A stretch of 26,392 nucleotides of DNA from a virus. The notes under the pieces are model-generated. The model saw only the letters and a program-made list of their open reading frames with translations, had not been told where the DNA came from and made no database searches. A program made the translations under genes and the position numbers. Below, piece by piece: positions 1 to 10,600 of the stretch; position 1 is the first letter of the stretch, and each line of letters begins with the position of its first letter. The stretch lies in the IMG/VR virus record IMGVR_UViG_3300027969_000377, positions 1-26,392 of that record. One strand, written 5' to 3'.

Positions 1-1683
1 CAAATGGGTAACGCTACCAAAGCTAATGCGTTTGGTGGATCTCGTGAAGCGTTAATGGCTGCTGAAAATCAACGTAATGCTGGTCTTGCAAAGAACCAAG
101 CTATTGGTCAAGGCTATAACAATGCGTTCCAAGCTGCTCAACAAGCTCAACAATTTGGCGCTAATTTGGGTCTTCAAGGTTATGGTCAAGCAGCTAATAT
201 GGCTGGTCAACAATTGGCTCAAGAACAAAGTATTGCCAATTTGCAAAACCAAATGGGCGCTCAACAGCAAGGTCAACAACAAAACATTATCAATCAAGCT
301 GTTCAAAACTACGCTACTGCACAACAATATCCATACCTCCAGTTAGGTATGCTTAACTCCATGTTGCGTGGTCTGCCTATGCAACAGTCTTCTACCCAGA
401 TGTATCAAGCTGCTCCTAGTACTGTTTCCCAATTAGGCGGTTTAGGTATTGCTGGTTTAGGTGGCGCTGCTATGTATAACGCAGCAAAAGGTGGTGCTAA
501 AGGCGGTATGACTGAAGATATTGCTGGATACGCACCAGGCGGTGCTATTCCAATGACAAGCTACAGCGATCCACAGTTAGCTCAAGTACAAAGAAGCCCA
601 TACTCACAGCCACTAGATAAGCTATATGCTGGTGGTATATCAATGGATCGTGGCGATATTCGTAACAATCCACAGGCAATTAGAGCTATTTCTAGTGCTA
701 ACCAACCTCAACCTGCTATGCAACAACCTATGCCACCAATGGCTGGTTTAGAAAATGCACCCACAGGTGATGTAATTCCACAGCAGTTTGCTAATGGTGG
801 AATTATGGCTTACGCTGGCGAAGATGACAGCGATGTAAAAGTTCCTAGAACTAAATCAGGTAAATTAGACTTAGAGGCACTTCTTGCAGACAGAGTAGAA
901 AGAGAAATGTCTAGAAAAGATACTGCGATGGCAGCTTATAAGCCATTGGCTGAAGCTCAAGCAGCAGATATAAAACAACAAAGAGCTATGTTAATGCCTG
1001 AGTTTGCTACTCGTTTAGGTCTTGGAATGATGACTGCACCTTCTGGAGAAGCAGGAACTGAGCTTAATAAATTAGCTTCTAGCGTTGGTAGATCTGGTTT
1101 AGGCGCTGTTTCTGGAATGTCATCTAACCTTAAAGATATTCACGCTGGTCAGAAAGCTTTAGGTCAAGGCACTATTGAGGCAGCCAAAGCTGACCAAGCC
1201 CGTCAAGATGCGCTTACAGGCACTCTTGCTAATATTTATGGCACAACAGAAAACAAGAAAATTGGTCTTGCTCAAGTAAATGCCACTAAGGCATTGCAAC
1301 TAAAATTACAAGAACAAGAACTATTTAGAAAAGCTTCTAGTGATTTTGCATCGGCTGTAGAAAAACGTTTAAATCATCTCTTAACAGACTCAACTAAACA
1401 ATTTGAATTCCAAGGCGAGGCAGGTCGTATAAAAGCTCAACAACAGGCTTATGCTGATGTTTGGGAAAAACAACCTCCTGGAATGAAGCTTATTTTACAA
1501 GCTGGATCAGACTATAATCCAGGAGCAGCAACAGCTCCAGTAGCAGCAGCTCCAGCAGTACCAGCAGTACCAGCAGCACCAGCAGGAAATAGAGCAATGC
1601 CAGCAGCACCAGCAGGTCAATTGCAGTGGGATCCTTCTGCAAATGGCGGAAGAGGTGCATTAGTAAACATTAGACCAAGTTAA
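1..1683 (+). CDS. Gln/Ala/Gly-rich internal virion protein (5' end outside window)
   Basis: The frame is already open at base 1 (CAA ATG GGT), so the ATG at base 4 is probably internal and the gene begins upstream; no ribosome binding site can be seen. From that ATG there are 559 residues. Residues 1-110 are rich in Q, N, A and G, with the phrases AFGGSREALMAAENQRN and NYATAQQYPYLQLGMLNSM. I recognise these from tailed-phage virion or DNA-transfer proteins encoded just before giant internal proteins. A Gly-rich stretch (LGGLGIAGLGGAAMYNAAKGG) follows at about 143-163, then helical Lys/Glu/Ala-rich sequence and an Ala/Pro tail at about 507-540. I see no cysteine in it. It lies 6 nt before the giant gene and is probably co-transcribed with it. 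The role as an ejection or internal protein is inferred from composition and position; no enzymatic domain is visible. Confidence 0.75.
   Translation, partial: QMGNATKANAFGGSREALMAAENQRNAGLAKNQAIGQGYNNAFQAAQQAQQFGANLGLQGYGQAANMAGQQLAQEQSIANLQNQMGAQQQGQQQNIINQAVQNYATAQQYPYLQLGMLNSMLRGLPMQQSSTQMYQAAPSTVSQLGGLGIAGLGGAAMYNAAKGGAKGGMTEDIAGYAPGGAIPMTSYSDPQLAQVQRSPYSQPLDKLYAGGISMDRGDIRNNPQAIRAISSANQPQPAMQQPMPPMAGLENAPTGDVIPQQFANGGIMAYAGEDDSDVKVPRTKSGKLDLEALLADRVEREMSRKDTAMAAYKPLAEAQAADIKQQRAMLMPEFATRLGLGMMTAPSGEAGTELNKLASSVGRSGLGAVSGMSSNLKDIHAGQKALGQGTIEAAKADQARQDALTGTLANIYGTTENKKIGLAQVNATKALQLKLQEQELFRKASSDFASAVEKRLNHLLTDSTKQFEFQGEAGRIKAQQQAYADVWEKQPPGMKLILQAGSDYNPGAATAPVAAAPAVPAVPAAPAGNRAMPAAPAGQLQWDPSANGGRGALVNIRPS
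1520..1620 (+). repeat. Ala/Pro codon repeat near the end of the first gene
   Basis: Imperfect repeats of CCAGCAG(T/C)A and GCAGCACCAGCAGG encode a low-complexity tail of alternating Ala, Pro and Val. Repetition at DNA level makes the tract slippage-prone. It is probably a flexible linker before the last 20 residues. Confidence 0.6.
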
Positions 1684-1689
1684 AAATTT

Positions 1690-4600
1690 ATGCCGTCAGT
1701 CAACATACCATATGTTGGCGTAGTTGAGTTTCCTGACACGATGTCTTCTGATGAAATATCTAATGTCATTAAAACTCAAATTATGCCTAATGCGCCACAA
1801 GCAAATGTTGCTCCTGTGGCTGGTTCTACCAAAGTAGCTGACGTATTACAAAGATCAATATTTGGTCCAATTGATGCCATCATGCCAGGATCTAACCTGG
1901 CAAATGAACCAACCCCATCTATTGGTTCTTTGGCTAAAGGAATTAAATCATTATCTAATGTTCCTACCCAGTGGCAGTTATCTTCTCAATTAGAGTTAAT
2001 TGAAGCTAACAAAAGAAAGTATGGGCAAAACTTTGAAAATGCTCCAGAAAAAGAAAAATCAGACATTCTTAATACAGTTAAGAAGGCTAGTGAGAATTTA
2101 AGTTATTTAGCGCAGTCTGGAGAAGATGTCAAAGCCATTGAACAAAAGTATGGCAAAGACCCATTATCCAAAAAGATTGATGCTTTAGAACAAAAGCCAG
2201 AGTTTAAAAAAGCTACTGAATGGCAACAGGCTGGAATGATTGGCAAAGAATATCTTAAGAACATTGATGAGTTACCTTCTTATATTGCCAACGTAGGTCT
2301 AAGTAGTCTTCCACAGTCTATTGCTATGGCTGTAGCTGCCAGATTTGGTATGGCAGCTGGTCCAACAGGCGGTTTAATTGTTGGCGGTGGCTCTTCTGCA
2401 ATGATGGAATATGGTCAACAGTACGTTGAATTAAGAGAAAGAGGTTTTAACCACGAAGAAGCCAATAACAAGGCAATGGTTAAGTCATCAATCATTGGTA
2501 TGTTTGATGCAGCTTCTTTAAGGTCAGCTGGCAAAATTGCTGAAAAGATATTTGACAATACAGCTACCAAAGTTTGGAAAGAAACAGTCAAAGATGTTGC
2601 CAAAGAAATACCAAAGCAAGCTTCTTTAGGCGCTGCTGGTGAGGGATTAGGATCTTATGCAAGCAACCAGCCTGTTAATCCTAGAGCTGTATTAGAAGAA
2701 GCTATTGGTGAAGTATTTGGCGCTCCAGCAGAAGCAGCTGCAACTTATAAGAGTAAGAAAGCAGAAGCTGAACAAGTACCCCCCTCCCCCCCTCCTGCCC
2801 CACCAGCCGTTGTTCCAGCTCCTAATGCCCCTTCTGCCCCTCCTTCTGGTTTGGTAGACGAAAGTGATCTAGAAACTTTTGTCCCACCTAATGCGCCACC
2901 ATCAGCAACACCTGTTGCAGTAGTAGCACCTGTTGCAACAAGCGATTTAGAAACAAAAATAAATGATTGGGCTGCCAAAGCAGAAGCAACTGGCGAACCA
3001 AACACTAAAGAGTTAAATAAGATAGCTAAAGAATATGGCATTACTCCAGCAAAAGAGCCACAGCAAACACTTGGTCTTTTACTGGATAAGATGAGTGAAC
3101 AGACCACTGAGTCTGTTGCTCCCCCAGCTGAAACTATTCCTCCCATTGATATGGGTGAGAACACAGAATATCGTATTGTTAAAAATGACAATGGCTGGAC
3201 GGCTGTATTGTTTGACAATGATGCCAACCAAATGGTTTCTGCAACAACATTCCCAACAGACAAGTTTGGGGATCAAGAAGGCAAACAAAAAGCTATTGAG
3301 TTTGCTCAATCTGAAGCTGAAAAAGCTGCTCCATATAACCAAGAAGCACCAGAAGAAGCTCCTTCTGAAGAAAAGCCTTCTATATTTGACCAAGTTAAGA
3401 ATGGCGAATTTGCGGGAGAAGTTACAGCTGAAGATGCCCAACAAGCTATTGATAAGCTTGTAGAAGAAGACCAAGGCGATAAAGTAACTTGGGCAGCACC
3501 TCCTCCACTAACACCAGAAGAAATAGCTCAAAATAATCGTGATAGACAAGCTGCTCAACGTGCAGAAGCACAAGGGGAAACTGTTCCTACTGTAGCGCCA
3601 GAAGCTACTGGAGAAGCCCTATCTCCAGAAGCACAAGCCGATAAAGACTTGATGGATGCTTTGGGTGAGCTATCTTGGATGGCTAGTAAAAATACCCGTA
3701 TGAATATGATGCCTGAGGATGAACAACGCCTCATGCCTACCCTTATTAAGCTTATGGATGCTGCTTTCCGTAAGGGTTATCACACCTTTAAGAAAGCCGC
3801 CAAATTTGTTCGTGACCTTATTAAACAAGCTTTTGGTAAAGATGTATCAGACAAAATTAATCTAAACCACCTTCAAGGTGCTTATATTGCTATGTCTGGC
3901 AACTATCCAGATAAAGCTACACCAATTGCTGAAGTGGCTGGTGTTAAGGCAATAGAAGAAATTGAAGTTGAAGAAGCTAAACCTGCTGGCAAGTTAGATT
4001 TAACCACTCCAGATGGCAAATACAACATTGCTTTGGTATTAGCTGACCATTTCTTAGAAGGTAATGCGTTCAGCACCATTGTTGAAGCTCGTAAATTTAT
4101 CTCTGAGTTGACTGGTGAGAAGATTGAAGCTGCCACCATGCAAGCCAAACAAGCTGATGAGGCGGTAGAAGTTGGTATCGTATTGGCTGCGCAAGAGATT
4201 TCTCAGAATTCCAAGTCACCTACAGAGGCGTATGACAGATTAGTAGACTTGTACAACAGACAGCCTAACTTGGCGGTTCGTTCCTCTACCAGCGTTAGAG
4301 AACAGGCTTACTCTACCCCAGCTCCGTTAGCGTATGTTGCCAGCCAATTAGCTGGAATCAACCAAAATACCACTGTTTATGAGCCAACTGCTGGTAACGG
4401 GATGCTTTTGATTGCAGCCAACCCTAACATTGTTATAGTTAACGAGCTGAACTCTAGCCGTGCTGAAATGCTTAAAAGGGTTTTCCCTAAAGCTGAAGTT
4501 ACTGTTGGTAATGCTTTAAAGCAAGAAGCAACTTTAGTAGACGTTGTTATTGAGAATCCTCCGTTTGGCTCTACTGGTGAAAACTTTGATATTGATGGGT

Positions 4601-7600
4601 TTAAAACCAGAGAAATAGACCATGCAATCGTAATGAAGTCTTTGCAGAACATGAAACCAAGTGGTAAGGCTGTCTTAATAATTGGCGGTGTTCGGGCTGA
4701 AGGCGAAGATGCTAGAAAAGAAGGTTATCGTTCAGCTGCGAAACGAAACTTCTTTGTTAATTTATACGACAAATACAACGTAGTAGATCATTTTTCAGTG
4801 TCTGGTGATATGTATACCAAACAGGGAGCTAGTTACCCTGTAGATGTTATTGTGATTAATGGGGATGGCAAAGCAGAAAGAGCATTGCCAGCTGCGGAAT
4901 TGCCACAACAAATCAATTCTTATGAAGAACTCAAGGAGAAATTAAATGCCAGCATGGTATCCAGAGCAAATGTCAGCCCCAGTGGGACTAACATCGGTAA
5001 ACGTACCCCAGGGGGAGCTAACCAGGAAAATGTGGCTGGAAGCCCTAGCGGACAGGCTAGTAGACCTAGTGGAGGAGAGCAACAATCCACAGGAGCTGGC
5101 AAACCAAATGTGCCAACAAATGGGGCTGGCATCAGTGGAAGACCCGAATCAACTGGGGCAGGTACTGGTGAAAAACAACCTAAACCTGCTAACAAACCTG
5201 ACAATGCTCCAGAGGGAAGTACCGTTCCCAGCGCAGGTAAGCCAAAGCAACCCCCTAGCGGAAAAGGCGCTGAAGGAAACAAGCCTGGAGGAGTGGGTGG
5301 AACTAGCGTTGTCAGTGGAGAACGCATCCAGTCTCGACTAAATGATCGTAGAGGCAAGGAAGAAGTTACCGAAGGTCAAGTTCCTTATCAACCTAAGTCA
5401 AAAGCTAACTCTGTTGGTACGCTTGTACCAGGTGGTATGGCTCAATCCATTAGGGAATCCCTGGACAAAGTTGAAGCGCAAGTTGGTGACATTGATGAAT
5501 ATGTATCAAAAGAGCTTAAGTTTACTAAGGATGAACTGTTTAATAACTTTTCAGCCGAGCAAATTGACTCTTTAGCACTGTCTATTTTCAACGCAGATGC
5601 TGGTCAAGGTTTCATTATTGGCGATCAAACTGGTGTTGGTAAAGGTCGTGTAGTGGCTGCAATGATTAAATACGCATTGAAAAATGATCGTATTCCTATT
5701 TTTGTAACGCAATTCCCTAATCTGTTCTCCGATATGATCCGTGACTTGGATGATATTGGCATGACTAAAGAGCTTGCATTGGATACTACTGATCCTAAGA
5801 TCTTTATGACCAACGTAGATCAGAAAGTTCCTTACAAGTTAGTTAGAACTGTTAATGGAGAAAAGGTAGAGAAAGAATTAACTTTAGAGCCATTCTCTAC
5901 AGATAGACCTAAACAAAATGCCAAGATGAAAGAGTTGGCAGCCCAAGGTAATTTGGGTAATTACAAGGTTATCTTTACAACTTACAAGCAATTACAGAAC
6001 GTCAAAGGTAAAGCTACTGAACGTCAACGCTTTGTTCAAGCATTAGCCGATCAGAACTACCTTATCCTTGACGAAAGCCACAATGCTGGCGTAGCTGGCA
6101 AAGAAGGAACTGAAGGTCAACAAGAAGGTGGAGATCTTGGAGAAGGAGTAGTCAGCGAGATTATTGCTCCAAACATTGGTTCGTTCATCCGTATGTTGGT
6201 TAATGATGCCTATGGCTCATTCTTCTCATCTGCTACCTATGCAAAACGTGCAGACATCATGGACTTGTATGCCAGCACAGACATGAAGCTGGCGGTTAAA
6301 AAGATCTCTGACCTAGCTGAAGCCATCAAAAATGGTGGTATTCCAATGCAACAGATTGTTGCCAATATGCTTGCCAAGGTTGGTCAATACATTCGCAGAG
6401 AACGCACCTTTGCTGGGGTTTCATATAACACTGAAGAAACCAAAGTAAACAAAGAAACAGCAGAGAACATGGCTACCTCAATGCGAGATATCCTGGCTTT
6501 CTCTCGTGCTGTAGGCATTGCTGGTAAGAAATTAGCGGGAAGTTTAGATACTTCTGGTGCGGTATTAGCCAAGAAAAAAGATAGAGTCAATGTTGAAACA
6601 GTCAATTTTGGCTCAACAATGCACAACTTGATTGACCAGATGTTGCTTTCTTTGAAAGCCCAAAGCTCTGTAGATCATGCAATATCAAGGTTAAAAGCTG
6701 GTGAAAAGGTAGTTCTTACTGTGTCTAACACAATGGGTTCTTTCCTTGAAAGTTATTCAGATGAAATGGAACTCAAAAAGGGTGATCCAATTAATCTGAA
6801 TTTTTCAAACCTTTACCTAAAGTATTTGAAGAAACAAAGACAAGTCACCATTAAGTATCCAGCTAAGAATGGCAATCCATCTTACAAAGAAGTGCGTGAT
6901 TTAACTGATGAGGAACTTGGGCCTGAATTAACTGTTGCCTATAACGCTATTGTTAAATTCATTCAAAACGCAGGATTTGAAGATGCTCCTGTATCTCCAA
7001 TTGACTATATGCACTACAAGTTACGTCAAGCTGGGTTTAAAACTGGCGAGATTACAGGTAGAAATATTGGTATCAATTACTCTGGTGCAACAGAGGCTTC
7101 AATACCTACGCTGCAAGCTATTAAAAATACTACCAAAACCAAGTACGAAGCTATTACTAAGTTTAATGGTGGTGAATTTGACGTATTGATTTTGAATCAA
7201 GCTGGCTCTACTGGCTTGTCTTTACACGCCTCTGAGAACTTTAAAGATCAACGCAAACGCCATATGATTATTGTTCAGGCTGAAAAGAACATTGATACCC
7301 ATATGCAGATGCTAGGTCGTGTTCACAGAACTGGTCAAATCATTCCTCCTGCTTACTCACAGATGATGGCTGACATCCCTGCTGAGATGCGCCCAGCTGC
7401 CATTTTGCTTAAAAAGATGGCATCACTGAACGCAAATACTACAGCTTCCCGTAAGTCTGCCGTGACTGCGGAAGGTGCTGTGGACTTTATGAATGACTAT
7501 GGCGGTCAGGTAGCCAATGAGTTGCTGGCTGATAACCCAGACTTGCATGAATCTTTGGGTGGCGATAATGCGTTCCCAGTTAAAGAAAACTCTAGCGAAG

Positions 7601-10600
7601 CTACCGAAGAAGATGTCCGTAAGCTGACTGGCTATATTCCTATCCTGCCTATTAAAGAGCAAGAAGAGTTCTACAAAGACCTAACAGAACGATATAAAGA
7701 GTTGCTAGATCGTGAGATCAGCATGGGGACTAACAAGCTTGAAGCAAAAGCACTGGACATCAATGCAAAAACATTAAGCTCTACCCCAATTACCGAGAAC
7801 AAAGGTGACTCATTATTTGCTCAACCAGCATTTATGGAATTAATTGAGGCTGATCGTACTGTTAAGCCAATGAGTTCTGAAGAAGTTATTGAGGCTGCCA
7901 AGAAAAATTTGGATGGCAAATCTCCAGGTCAGCTGTCTTTGGAGCAAAGAGATGCTCTGACAGCAAAGATGAGAGCTTATACTGCCGAAAGAATAGAACT
8001 AGAAGTAGAAAAGAAATCAGATGAGGTTCGTTTATCTACTGTCAGGGGTCAGTTAAACCTACAGGAAACCCATATTGATTCTATTTTAAGAACTTACACA
8101 GTTGGCAAGTTTGTCACCCTTACTAATGAGTTAGGTGTGGCTTTAACTGGTGCAATCATTGATGTTAAAAATGTAGGCAAAACCAAGAACCCAGCTGCTG
8201 GTACTGACTGGAAGATGACTTTTGCCTTGGCTAATGGTGATGCTAGGTCAATTACTTTGCCATTCTCACAGATTGGTAAGCAATACAAGTTAGAAACTGT
8301 ATCAAGCACCAATACCTTTAACTACGAAACTCAACAGTTTGAGGACATTCCTGTTATCAAACAGTTTGATATGGGTTCACAGATCAGACGTGAAAAGCGT
8401 TGGATGGTAACTGGAAACATCCTTGCTGGCTTTGCAGCGGTTAAAAACAAGGGTCAGATTACCAACTTCAAAGACAACGAAGGCTATGAACGTCAAGGTA
8501 TCTTGATGCCTCGTGCCTACGACTTTGCCAAAGAACAGAAAGATGCGCCTGTAGAGATTGCAACGGCTGACAATGCCATGCGTTTCCTTGATGAGATTGG
8601 TGGAACAATCACTTCAGAAGATGGCATATTGCGGATTACCAAGTCTAGCTATGGAAACCAATACCAATTTAACGTCCCAAGCTCTAAGAAAGAAGGCGGT
8701 ACATACTTCCTAGACAGAAGGCTGACTGACATTCTGGGTGACTTCTACAAGTCTGGCAGCACTATGTATGCCAGGGGAACTGCAGAAGAAGCTAGAAAAG
8801 CTATTGATGTCATCCTCAATAAGCGCCAAGAGACTTTAGTTACCAAGGACAATAAAGAAAGAGCCAAAAAGCTTTTTGCTCCAGAGCCTTTGGAAAACAT
8901 TGTTCCTCGCAAGAAGACTACAAAACAAATCTTTGACAGCAGGGTCAGAAATGAAATTATTGCTGAACAGCGTAAGTTAAATGCACAGGAAAGAAAGCTA
9001 AAACGTCAAATAATCAATGGTGAAGTAACCCTTGATGCCCAGCGTGAGATGACTTTCATTGATGAAAGAACCAAAGAGCTTGAAGAAAACTTAGAAGCCA
9101 TCAAAGATAAAACCCCACCAGATGCGTTATCAGTGCATCAACGGGCTGAAAGAGCTTTACGGGATGGCGAGATTAGCCAAGACGTATTCAATGTTATCCA
9201 TTGGATGTGGAATAACTCTCCTGCTCTGTTGACTGGTTTAAAACTGCAAATTAGAAAACCAACTTCTAAGGAAGAAGGGGCAACGGGTTCATTTAACCCA
9301 TTAGATCGTTTAGTTCGTTTGTATAAGGGAACAGAAGGGGTAACTGACCCAGAGACTGCCCGTCACGAATTAACCCACACTCTTGAACAGATGATGACCC
9401 CACAGGTCAGGAAGCTAATTGTTCAGCAGTGGGCAAAAGAAACTAAAAAAGCTATTAAGAACAATACTGATCCTGCTTCTCAGGATTACTTCCAAGCCAT
9501 CAATGATTACATGGCTAACCCAACTAAGGCAAATTACGAAAAAGTAAGGGAGCTAGTAAAAGATTTAAACCTCTATCAATACGCTAACCCATCAGATTAC
9601 TGGGCGGTTAATGCCGAGAAGCTCATGGCTATGAAGATGGGGACTGCTTGGAATCGTTTTGTATTGGCGGTTAAGAAGCTATTTGAAGGCATGAAATCTT
9701 TATTTGGCTTTGACAATCAATACATCCTATACAAAACCTTTGATGATTTGATGAAGGGCAAGACACCAAGGATGGATTACGAATCCTTGAAGCACTTCTT
9801 TGATATGACAGGTCCGTCAAATGAGTTGTTGTTCAATATTGCCGATGATGTGAAATTGCTCGATAAGATTGGAGTTGAGCAACCTCCAGTGCATACCAAC
9901 AATACTGTCCAAGACTACCTCATGGGCGGTTATCAAACGGCTAAGAACATCAAAACCAGAATATTGGAATCCCCAAGAAACCTGATTCCTGGTGCAGTGA
10001 CTGGCATAGACAAGCTGGCATTAGGATTCCGAGTTAAAGCAACTGACTTTACAGCAGGTCTGGCAGCTGAAGATGCTGTTAGATATGACAGAGAGCTGTT
10101 AGATGGCGAAGGTCGTGCTGTTGCTTCTATCGCAGCAGACCAGCAGTTAAAGGCTAACCACATTGCTACTCAAGTAGTTACTTTAGGCAAGTTGGCATTT
10201 GACCCAGTTAATCAGATGTTTAAAGCTACAGAAGACAAGAACTCTACTGGTAAGATCATTCAGCTTGCCCATGAATTTGGCAAAGAAGTAGGTGTTAAAC
10301 ACGCTTTTAGGGTAATCAATGGTTACTTTGAAGCCAAGCGTTCACGCAGCATTGTGAATGAATACCTCAAGCGCCAAGGTGAACTTGAAACATTAAAGAC
10401 AGAAGCTTTAGACCCAGACTTGCCTCCAGATCGTCAGTTGGCGTTGACAGTTGCAATTCAAAACGCCCAAGAAAACTTTGAAGGCATTGATATTGCTCGT
10501 CAGAAAGTTAACCTTAAAGATACTGAGATTGACGATCTAATAGCTTTAGAAAAGAAATATCCTGTTCTTAGAGAGATGATGGATATTTGGAATGATGTAA

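Noticed and set aside
2745-3263. 172-codon leftward ORF opposite the giant gene
   Set aside because: It lies opposite a Pro/Ala-rich linker whose codon bias leaves the reverse frame open; composition is low-complexity, no ribosome binding site.
4920-5357. 145-codon leftward and overlapping rightward ORFs in the Gly/Pro/Ser linker
   Set aside because: Shadows of the repetitive linker of the giant protein; no start signals or recognisable sequence.
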